Shown here: positions 1-6,094 of the stretch, in pieces
Position numbering within the stretch: the stretch's first letter is position 1
Layout of the letters: the number at the start of each line of letters is the position of its first letter
Notes under the pieces: generated by a model
Database searches by the model: none
Told to the model about the DNA's origin: nothing
What the model saw: only the letters and a program-made list of their open reading frames with translations
DNA from: Flavobacteriales bacterium
GTDB taxonomy: Bacteria; Bacteroidota; Bacteroidia; Flavobacteriales_D; Sanyastnellaceae
DNA length: 13,336 nt
Assembly: GCA_027488055.1 (NCBI GenBank)
Contig: JAIYCK010000133.1
Location: 1 to 13,336 of the forward strand
Direction of reading: 5' to 3'
Position numbers and translations under genes: made by a program

Positions 1-145
1 AATAATTGATAAACAATATAATAAATTTTCAACCGAACGTGGAATGAAGGGCATTTGCGAGCACAGGAAGCAGTGTATTCAATCGGCTTGACTCTGTTTT
101 TTGTCTGCAATAAGGCCTTCCAAATCGTATTTTAGCCTCTTCACA

Positions 146-1204
146 ATGAGCGAATCTCAAAATCTTCAGGATGGCAGGTTTGACCGACACTTGGCTATGC
201 ACGGATTTACCGAGGCGATGCAAACCCAGTTGGAACAAGCCAAAGTGCTTGTCATCGGTGCGGGTGGTCTTGGTCATCCGGCTTTGTTATATCTAGCGGC
301 GGCCGGCATTGGGCAAATCACCCTCATGGATCCAGACACGGTGCAGCGGTCCAATCTGCCGCGCCAAATTTTGTTTGGAGATCAGGATATTGGTCAGTCC
401 AAGGCGAGTGTCTTGGCTCAAAAGATAAATGAAATGCGAGGGAAGCGAGTGGTGAAACCCCTCGCACGGAAACTGGAAGGGGATGAACTCAGAGCGTGGC
501 TACCACAGTTTGATTTGATCGTTGATTGCACAGACCGCTTGGATTTTAAATATGATCTGTGTGAGGACTGCCAACAATGTAGCATTCCCCTTGTAATGGG
601 CTCTGTGGATCAGTGGCAGGGTCAAGTGCTTGTTGTACAAAATGAAGAATCGGCAGGACTTGCGGATTTTTTCCCCCGAAATGATCAGTCCTCGGAATGG
701 GGCAATTGCTCCACCAATGGTGTTATGGGGCCTGTGGTTGGCATCATCGGCACCTGCATGGCCAATGAAGCTATCAAGTGGGTCCTGGGCCACCGTGAGC
801 GTCAAGACCGTTTGTTACTGGTGGATGGTCTCAGTGGTGAATTCACGTACATTCGCATTCAAAATAAATCATCCTTCGATTCAACAAAAACCGAAGGTTC
901 ATTCGGTCATAATACTATGAAAACAATTCAATATTCCGAGATGCTACAATGGCGCGATGGAGGCAAAAGCTTTCAGCTCATCGACGTGCGTGAACCTTAT
1001 GAATTCGATGAATTCAATTTGGGCGGCGAATTGATTCCTATGAATACGGTGCCCGACCAAGTAGATGCCTTTTCACGCGAGTTGCCCGTGGTGGTGCATT
1101 GCAAAGCGGGTGCGCGCAGCGCCAATGTGATCCGTTATCTGGAGGAACAACACGGATTCACCAACCTCTACAATCTGGAGGGTGGTATCTTGGCGGCCCG
1201 ATAA
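146..1204 (+). CDS. ThiF/MoeB-family adenylyltransferase fused to a C-terminal rhodanese domain (MoeZ-like)
   Basis: This 352-residue protein probably adenylates the C-terminal glycine of a small sulfur carrier (MoaD or ThiS type) and passes sulfur to it through its rhodanese domain; it should be cytosolic. The E1-like domain (about 10-240) shows the nucleotide loop GAGGLG at 38-43, the DPDTVQRSNLPRQ motif at 62-74, Lys86, and DCTD ending at Asp130, which match the ATP-binding residues of E. coli MoeB. Cys188 in GNCSTNG sits where MoeB has its conserved Cys. The rhodanese domain (about 260-352) has the active loop CKAGARS with Cys319. The ATG at 146 is preferred over an in-frame TTG at 101, because the protein then begins just before the conserved domain. 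The two CxxC zinc pairs of MoeB/ThiF are absent, and the protein stops at GGILAAR, short of the usual rhodanese tail. The carrier (molybdopterin, thiamine or other) cannot be decided, since no pathway genes flank it. Confidence 0.88.
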   Translation: MSESQNLQDGRFDRHLAMHGFTEAMQTQLEQAKVLVIGAGGLGHPALLYLAAAGIGQITLMDPDTVQRSNLPRQILFGDQDIGQSKASVLAQKINEMRGKRVVKPLARKLEGDELRAWLPQFDLIVDCTDRLDFKYDLCEDCQQCSIPLVMGSVDQWQGQVLVVQNEESAGLADFFPRNDQSSEWGNCSTNGVMGPVVGIIGTCMANEAIKWVLGHRERQDRLLLVDGLSGEFTYIRIQNKSSFDSTKTEGSFGHNTMKTIQYSEMLQWRDGGKSFQLIDVREPYEFDEFNLGGELIPMNTVPDQVDAFSRELPVVVHCKAGARSANVIRYLEEQHGFTNLYNLEGGILAAR

Positions 1205-1230
1205 ACGCACGCTGCATTTCGAAAATTCCA

Positions 1231-1271
1231 TTGGTGCTGTATGCTGTCCATCTTTTGGAAGTCAGCACCAA
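1231..1271. repeat. Inverted repeat, 9-bp arms, in the convergent spacer
   Basis: TTGGTGCTG at 1231-1239 is the exact reverse complement of CAGCACCAA at 1263-1271, with a 23-base loop. It lies 26 bases after the adenylyltransferase stop and could stop or stabilise that transcript, but no T-run follows it on the plus strand. Its arms share GCACCA/TGGTGC with the next hairpin, so alternative pairings are possible. Confidence 0.5.
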
Positions 1272-1310
1272 GTAAAAAGAAAAGCACCACCCCGTGTGGA
1301 ATGGTGCTTT
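1272..1310 (-). terminator. Rho-independent terminator of the hmgA-hpd operon
   Basis: AAAGCACCA at 1281-1289 pairs perfectly with TGGTGCTTT at 1302-1310 across a 12-base loop. Read on the minus strand, the stem is followed by TTTTCTTTTT, a classic intrinsic terminator, 27 bases after the end of hpd. On the plus strand only TTT follows, so it should be weaker in that direction, though it may also help end the convergent adenylyltransferase transcript. Confidence 0.75.
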
Positions 1311-1336
1311 CGAATGCGATATCAATGCGATTCCCT

Positions 1337-2476
1337 TTAGAGTGTGCCGCGGCTTTCTTGTTCTCTCTCAATCGCCTCGAACAGGGCCTTGAAGTTTCCT
1401 TTTCCAAAACTCTTGGCGCCTTTGCGTTGAATGATTTCAAAAAACATCGTTGGGCGGTCCAATACAGGTTTGGTGAAAATCTGCAATAAGTAACCTTCGT
1501 CGTCGCGGTCGATCAAAATACCGAGATCGCGCAATGGAGCAAGGTCCTCATCGATTTGACCGACACGGTCCAAAACAGTTTCGTAATATGTATTCGGCAC
1601 GGTCAAAAATTCCACACCGCGGTCACGAAGTTGTGTCACCGTTTCAATGATATTGTCTGTAGCCACAGCGATATGCTGCACTCCAGCTCCGTTGTAGAAG
1701 TCGATGTACTCTTCAATTTGTGATTTTTTGCGGCCCTCTGCCGGTTCATTGATCGGAAACTTGATGCGGCCATTGCCATTGCTCATCACCTTGCTCATCA
1801 AGGCAGTATATTCCGTGCTGATGTCTTTGTCATCAAATGATACCAATTGCGCAAAACCCATCACCTTGGCATAAAACTCTACCCATTTGTTCATTTCGTT
1901 CCAACCCACATTACCGACCATGTGGTCAATGAATTTGAGTCCGATGGAAGCGGGCTGATAACTGGGGTTCCAGCTGCGGTAACCTGGCATAAAAACACCG
2001 TTGTATCCGCTTCGCTGAACGAAAATATGCAAGGTCTCTCCATAGGTATGGATACCGCTGAGGATAACCTCTCCGTCGTTGTCCTTTACTGATATGGGGT
2101 CCAAGCAACTGAGGGCGCCGCGTTCAGTGGTAACCTCCCAGCTTTTGGCGGCGTCATCCACCCACAAAGCCACTGTTTTCACCCCGTCACCGTGTTTGTT
2201 GATATGCGCATTGATGGGTCCATCTTGGGTGAGAGGTGAGGTCAAGACCAAGCGAATCTTGTCTTGCTCAAGCACGTAAGAAACGGAGTCCTTCGAGCCG
2301 GTTTCAAGGCCTTTGTATGCCAGTGGCTTGAAGCCCCATGCGGTCATATAATAGAAGGCCGCTTGCTTTGCATTGCCGACATATAATTCAACGTGGTCTG
2401 TGCCAAGCAAGGGTAAAAAATCGTCCGCTTCGGGAACAACTTTTTCCAGTTGAAGGGAAGTGCTATCTGTGATCAT
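1337..2476 (-). CDS. hpd: 4-hydroxyphenylpyruvate dioxygenase
   Basis: This non-heme Fe(II) enzyme converts 4-hydroxyphenylpyruvate and O2 to homogentisate and CO2, the second step of tyrosine breakdown, in the cytosol. At 379 residues it has the usual length. Two vicinal-oxygen-chelate domains are visible: residues about 24-155, starting at GTDHVELYVGNAKQAAFYY, and about 180-350, starting at FIDHMVGNV. The expected iron triad is present: His185 (IDHMVGN), His268 (GVQHIAVAT) and Glu347 (MFFEIIQRKG). The C-terminal region GAKSFGKGNFKALFEAIEREQ is typical. The gene lies 43 bases downstream of homogentisate dioxygenase on the same strand, so the two are probably co-transcribed. No AGGAGG-type ribosome site precedes the start, as is common in Bacteroidota. 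Nothing in it looks damaged. Confidence 0.97.
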   Translation of the reverse strand: MITDSTSLQLEKVVPEADDFLPLLGTDHVELYVGNAKQAAFYYMTAWGFKPLAYKGLETGSKDSVSYVLEQDKIRLVLTSPLTQDGPINAHINKHGDGVKTVALWVDDAAKSWEVTTERGALSCLDPISVKDNDGEVILSGIHTYGETLHIFVQRSGYNGVFMPGYRSWNPSYQPASIGLKFIDHMVGNVGWNEMNKWVEFYAKVMGFAQLVSFDDKDISTEYTALMSKVMSNGNGRIKFPINEPAEGRKKSQIEEYIDFYNGAGVQHIAVATDNIIETVTQLRDRGVEFLTVPNTYYETVLDRVGQIDEDLAPLRDLGILIDRDDEGYLLQIFTKPVLDRPTMFFEIIQRKGAKSFGKGNFKALFEAIEREQESRGTL

Positions 2477-2519
2477 GTATTGGAGGATTGTATTTTTTAA
2501 TTGAAAATAGTTCGATGGT

Positions 2520-3647
2520 TCAAAGCCAACTTTTATCGTATCCAGCGAGCGCCAAATCGACTGCTGCTTGAGTGACTTTCAAAGGGCGGAAGGTGTCTAC
2601 CATGACGGCCAATTCACCTGTTTCTTTTTGGCCGATACTGCGCTCGTACGCACCGGGATGCAAGGAAATAAATCCTTTGTCCACATGATTGCGGCTCATG
2701 AAATCGCCATCCACGTAGTAGAGTACTTCGTCGCTATCGATGTTACTGTGGTTATATGGTGCAGGAATGGATTTGGGATGGTAGTCGTACAAACGGGGAC
2801 AGAAGGAACACACCACAAAGTTGTGTGCCTCGAATGTCTGGTGCACCGGTGGTGGTTGATGCACACGGCCCGTAATGGGCTCGAAATCGTGAATCGAAAA
2901 GGCATAGGGATAATTATAACCATCCCAGCCGATCACATCAAATGGATGCGAGGTATATACTACTTCATGTATCACATTTTCTTTGCGAATTTTGATCACA
3001 AATTCTCCGCTTTCGTCGTGAGTCTCTAGCGCACTTGGACGGCGCAAATCGCGCTCACAGAAGGGTGAATGTTCCAACAATTGACCAAAACCATTGCGGT
3101 AGCGCTTGGGCGTTACAATAGGTGAAAATGACTCAACGATGAATAATCGATTGTCTGGCGTGTCGAAGTCAATCTGATAAATCATTCCCCGCGGAATTAC
3201 CAGATAGTCGCCATAACTGAAAGGAATGTTCCCTACAAAGGTGCGCAAGGTGCCTGTGCCTTTATGGACAAATAGCATCTCATCTGCGTCTGCGTTTTTA
3301 TAGAAATAGCTACGCAAACTCTCGGTGGGAGCGGCAAGTGCTATGTTGAGGTCATTGTTGAACAGCACAGTTGTGCGGCTTTCTAGAAAATCAGCTTTTG
3401 GCGCCATGTTCCAGCCTTGAAGCATCATGGGCGAAATGTTCTTATCGATGGCGGCTTTGGGCGCTACATCGATGCTTTGTCCCACATGGGAGATCATAGT
3501 GGGTCGATGCACGTGATAGAGCAGGGAGCTCATCCCATGAAATCCTTCGGTGCCGAACAATTGCTCATAATAAAGACCACCAGTCGGCTTCTCAAATACC
3601 GTGTGTCTTTTGTGCGGGATCTTCCCCAGTTGATGATAGAATGGCAT
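2520..3647 (-). CDS. hmgA: Homogentisate 1,2-dioxygenase, apparently missing an active-site segment
   Basis: Homogentisate 1,2-dioxygenase opens the homogentisate ring to maleylacetoacetate with Fe(II) and O2. The 375-residue product has the Bacteroidota form of this cupin enzyme from end to end: MPFYHQLGKIPHKRHTVF at the start, HPFDVIGWDGYNYPYAFSIHD, the HQPPPVHQTFEAHNFVVCSF region, and PYNHSNIDSDEVLYY carrying iron ligands His300 and Glu307. After ISLHP (His330), however, the sequence goes directly to GAYERSIG. Relatives have about nine more residues here, of the form (A/G)GIPHGP(H/Q)P, whose HGP histidine is the third iron ligand (His371 in human, His367 in Pseudomonas putida). The reading frame is otherwise intact, including the conserved LAVMVDTFRPL. 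The family assignment is secure. Activity is doubtful if the deletion is real rather than an assembly error. It is the first gene of the operon with hpd. Confidence 0.93.
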   Translation of the reverse strand: MPFYHQLGKIPHKRHTVFEKPTGGLYYEQLFGTEGFHGMSSLLYHVHRPTMISHVGQSIDVAPKAAIDKNISPMMLQGWNMAPKADFLESRTTVLFNNDLNIALAAPTESLRSYFYKNADADEMLFVHKGTGTLRTFVGNIPFSYGDYLVIPRGMIYQIDFDTPDNRLFIVESFSPIVTPKRYRNGFGQLLEHSPFCERDLRRPSALETHDESGEFVIKIRKENVIHEVVYTSHPFDVIGWDGYNYPYAFSIHDFEPITGRVHQPPPVHQTFEAHNFVVCSFCPRLYDYHPKSIPAPYNHSNIDSDEVLYYVDGDFMSRNHVDKGFISLHPGAYERSIGQKETGELAVMVDTFRPLKVTQAAVDLALAGYDKSWL

Positions 3648-3667
3648 GATATACTAGAATGATGGCT

Positions 3668-3701
3668 CAAAAGTAATCCGATATGCCTTTCAATCATTCA
3701 A
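3668..3701 (-). promoter_or_regulatory. Putative Bacteroidota-type promoter for hmgA-hpd
   Basis: On the minus strand TACTTTTG (plus coordinates 3675-3668) fits the -7 consensus TAnnTTTG exactly. Two TTG candidates for the -33 element lie upstream: 3693-3691 with a 15-base spacer and 3701-3699 with a 23-base spacer; the second is nearer the reported range. The hmgA start at 3647 would then have a leader of only about 10-17 bases. Confidence 0.5.
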
Positions 3702-3708
3702 TTGGCAT
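3683..3708. promoter_or_regulatory. Nested palindrome over the hmgA promoter, possible operator
   Basis: ATGCC at 3683-3687 pairs with GGCAT at 3704-3708. Inside it, CAAT at 3691-3694 mirrors ATTG at 3701-3704 around a 6-base spacer. The dyad spans both candidate -33 elements of the hmgA promoter, the position expected for a repressor or activator site. No regulator gene is present in the window, so the binding protein is unknown and the site is inferred only from position and symmetry. Confidence 0.25.
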
Positions 3709-3816
3709 GACAAGGCCTTTCGGAATTAAACTGAGATGTACGCTTTTTCAGCAAAAATGGACTTTTCGAGACGAAATGATCTTCATCATCCTCTGTACTC
3801 AAAGGGTGGCAAGCAT

Positions 3817-4272
3817 CTATTTTTTAACGTTGATTTCAATCATGTCATTGACTGCAAATGCTTTGGGATAGTGCTGGTGAATGGTTTGAAGGTGCTTTTC
3901 AAGCTCCATACGTGTAGCAAAATCGCCGATCACCAAAGAATATTCTGGCACTACCTGCTTCATGTAAGCGGAATAAGGCAGACCAAGCGCAAGGTATTTG
4001 TTCCGTTCGTTCTTGACGGCTTCGGCGGTGCCCAGATAGATCTGAACCCGGAAGCCTTTGATGTCTCGGAATCCCCGCATGCTTTTTTCGAGTTTGGTGA
4101 TCGAAGAGTCTACCACAATCTGGACATTACCTGCGCCAGCAGAACTGGCCGGGGTGATGGTGTCACATACTGCCGAAGTGTGCGGAGTATTCGAACCGAA
4201 CGTGGCTGAAACAGATGAGGGAAGCAGAGCGGTGCAGGAAATCAATATGAAAGCAACAAACAAGATCTTCAT
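3817..4272 (-). CDS. Exported SPOR-domain protein
   Basis: This 151-residue protein has a hydrophobic N-terminus and a C-terminal SPOR domain at about 72-147. Family features there are GFRVQIYLG (73-81), the central LVIGDFATRMELEKHL (113-128) and PKAFAVND near the end. SPOR domains are known to bind septal peptidoglycan stripped of stem peptides, so a cell-envelope or division-site role is likely; the precise function is not known. The signal can be read two ways. SVSA then TF (cut after residue 23) suggests signal peptidase I, while LISC with Cys13 resembles a lipobox, though the hydrophobic core before it is very short. Residues about 24-68 look like an unstructured linker. It is followed on the same strand by hmgA, but a 169-base gap and the hmgA promoter make co-transcription unlikely. 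No functional link to tyrosine breakdown is apparent. Confidence 0.8.
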   Translation of the reverse strand: MKILFVAFILISCTALLPSSVSATFGSNTPHTSAVCDTITPASSAGAGNVQIVVDSSITKLEKSMRGFRDIKGFRVQIYLGTAEAVKNERNKYLALGLPYSAYMKQVVPEYSLVIGDFATRMELEKHLQTIHQHYPKAFAVNDMIEINVKK

Positions 4273-4660
4273 GACGCGAAATTAGAGTTTTTTAATGAAT
4301 CAAAGGACTCAAAGATGCAATATCCTTTTTGAGGAACGTACTTCTAAAAATAATGCCGAAATCATTCCGAGACCACCACGGAGAAAGGTCGCTGATATGG
4401 ATAAATCAAAACGTCGCCGTGCTTCAGGTGGAATGAGACAGAATCTTATCCACCATGTTTTGGTGAATTAGGTATAGTTTCAGATCATGTATGTGGCTTG
4501 CATTGTGACTTTCAATCGATTAGAGCAAAGGGAGGGAAGCAATGTTATTTAGAATCATTATAAATTATGAATATTTGGTGACACAGCACTTTGATAGGGA
4601 ATCGCTGAATTAAATTTGCTCCGTTTTCAAACCTGCCAGAATAGCAAAAACTCAGTAAAT
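4273..4660. other. Divergent intergenic region between the SPOR gene and the ACIII operon
   Basis: These 388 bases hold no credible gene on either strand. The right end contains the predicted ACIII promoter. Near 4362-4436 there are imperfect inverted segments: CACGG (4377-4381) with CCGTG (4417-4421), and CCAC (4373-4376) with GTGG (4428-4431). They are too broken to call as a specific RNA or operator. A small CACCA/TGGTG hairpin at 4451-4465 has no T-run. I saw no convincing promoter for the minus-strand SPOR gene; CAAAGATG near 4310 misses the consensus by one base. Confidence 0.6.
4590..4618 (+). promoter_or_regulatory. Promoter of the alternative complex III operon
   Basis: TTTG at 4590-4593 and TAAATTTG at 4611-4618, separated by 17 bases, match the Bacteroidota -33 (TTG/TTTG) and -7 (TAnnTTTG) elements. 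Transcription would start near 4622-4626, leaving a leader of about 35-40 bases before the actA ATG at 4661. The position also argues against translation from the in-frame TTG at 4616, which overlaps the -7 element. Confidence 0.65.
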
Positions 4661-6043
4661 ATGCGGCTTTCAACCATTTTACAACATCGTTTTTTAGTCT
4701 CCATTTTCGCATTCTTATTTTTCGCGCAGTACACTTTTGCGGGTGTATTCGAGGGCGGTGATGCAACCAAAGGGGAGACGCTGTTCAAGCAAAACTGCGC
4801 CTCTTGCCACAGTGTAGACGGTAGTTTGCTTGCTGCTCCAAGTCTTCAAGGAATCGATAGCCGTTGGGCTGGAAAGGATGCCTTGATCGTGAAATGGATC
4901 CAGAATCCGAACGGAGCTTTGGCCACAGGTGATCCTTACATCGTAGGCATGGTAGCCAAATGGAAAGGTCAGTTTGGAATGATGGCTGCACAAGCGGTGT
5001 CTGAAGGTGATATCAAAGACATCATCGCTTACGTGAAAACAGGCGGTAGTGCTGGCGGACCAAAAGCGAGCGATGCACCCAAATGTCTTACACTCGAAGA
5101 AATTGAAGCTGCCAAAGCTGAATTGGAAGGCGACGATAGTGGTTATGTATGGTTCATCATCATTGGATTGATCCTTTCGATCATCGCAGTTTCTGCTGCT
5201 AACATCAAAAAGAGCTTGGCCACAGCTGTCAATGAGCGCGATGGTCTCCCAGCTCCTGCCGATCGCACTTACATGCAGGTAGCTAAAGCTTGGATGTGGA
5301 CAAACAAAAAGTTTGTTGGAGTTTTGGGTTTCATCATCTTCTGCTACATATCGGTTGTAGGTTACAAATCATTGATGGGTATTGGTGTATATCAAGGTTA
5401 CACCCCCGATCAACCCATCTGGTTCTCACATGCCATCCACGCATGTCAAAATGAAATTGATTGCCAATACTGCCATAGCAGCGCCGCAAAATCAAAGCAC
5501 GCGGGTATTCCATCTGTGAACGTGTGTATGAATTGCCACAAGGGTATCAAGAAAGGTGCAATCAGTGGAACCAAGGAAATTTCTAAAATTTACGAAGCTA
5601 TCGGTTTTGATGCGGACTCCTCTAAATACATAGATGGATATGCTCAAAAGCCCATCGCATGGAACAAGGTGCACAACCTACCTGACCACGTTTACTTCAG
5701 TCACCAGCAGCACGTCACAGTCGGTCAAATCGATTGCAAACAATGCCATGGTCCAGTTCAAATGTATTCGGTGGGCCACGTTGCGACTCCAGCAGAAATC
5801 AACGCACAAGAAGATGTGACCGGATTGATCAAATTGGAAAAGGAGACCTTGACAATGGGATGGTGCTTGGAATGTCACAACAAGGCAGGTATCGATCCTA
5901 CGAAATCAGATTACTACGAGGAAATGCACAAGCGTTACAAGTCAAACGAAGTGGGCAAAAGAACATTGTCAGAAATCATGGAAGACGGTTCTATGACAGT
6001 GCGCGAAAACGGTGGTTGGGAATGTGGTAAATGCCATTATTAA
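4661..6043 (+). CDS. actA: Alternative complex III subunit ActA, multiheme cytochrome c with fused monoheme domain
   Basis: ActA carries electrons from the iron-sulfur subunit ActB toward the terminal oxidase on the periplasmic side. The 460-residue protein begins with a signal peptide (hydrophobic about 11-27, ending YTFAG). A class I cytochrome c domain follows, with CASCH at 46-50 and candidate axial Met97, Met107 or Met108. A transmembrane helix lies at about 162-181 and a second at about 219-237. The pentaheme part has CQYCH (268-272), CMNCH (289-293), CKQCH (359-363), CLECH (402-406) and CGKCH (455-459). That makes six heme sites. The last motif is one residue from the C-terminus, but the reading frame looks natural. 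The ATG at 4661 was chosen because it starts directly on the signal peptide and lies downstream of the promoter. It heads the operon, with 51 bases to actB. Confidence 0.95.
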   Translation: MRLSTILQHRFLVSIFAFLFFAQYTFAGVFEGGDATKGETLFKQNCASCHSVDGSLLAAPSLQGIDSRWAGKDALIVKWIQNPNGALATGDPYIVGMVAKWKGQFGMMAAQAVSEGDIKDIIAYVKTGGSAGGPKASDAPKCLTLEEIEAAKAELEGDDSGYVWFIIIGLILSIIAVSAANIKKSLATAVNERDGLPAPADRTYMQVAKAWMWTNKKFVGVLGFIIFCYISVVGYKSLMGIGVYQGYTPDQPIWFSHAIHACQNEIDCQYCHSSAAKSKHAGIPSVNVCMNCHKGIKKGAISGTKEISKIYEAIGFDADSSKYIDGYAQKPIAWNKVHNLPDHVYFSHQQHVTVGQIDCKQCHGPVQMYSVGHVATPAEINAQEDVTGLIKLEKETLTMGWCLECHNKAGIDPTKSDYYEEMHKRYKSNEVGKRTLSEIMEDGSMTVRENGGWECGKCHY

Positions 6044-6094
6044 TCCATTCCATTAACAATTTAGATTCTAACGACAAGAACGATATACCAAAAC

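Noticed and set aside
6..29. Possible promoter TTG...TAAATTTT upstream of the adenylyltransferase
   Set aside because: The spacer is only 13 bases and the -7 element lacks the final G, so it is too weak to call.
31..45. A 12-base match (AACCGAACGTGG) shared with the region near 4195
   Set aside because: Several 12-base matches are expected by chance in a window of this size, and no longer homology surrounds it.
101..145. TTG start giving 15 extra residues on the adenylyltransferase
   Set aside because: The extra residues match nothing typical, and the ATG at 146 places the start where family proteins begin.
2568..3029. 153-codon open frame on the plus strand, inside homogentisate dioxygenase
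   Set aside because: It is antisense to a well-supported enzyme and shows no family features.
3736..4209. 157-codon plus-strand frame opposite the SPOR gene
   Set aside because: The minus-strand reading has a signal peptide and a SPOR domain; the plus-strand one has nothing recognisable.
4451..4465. CACCA/TGGTG hairpin as a terminator
   Set aside because: Only five base pairs, no T-run, and not placed after any gene end.
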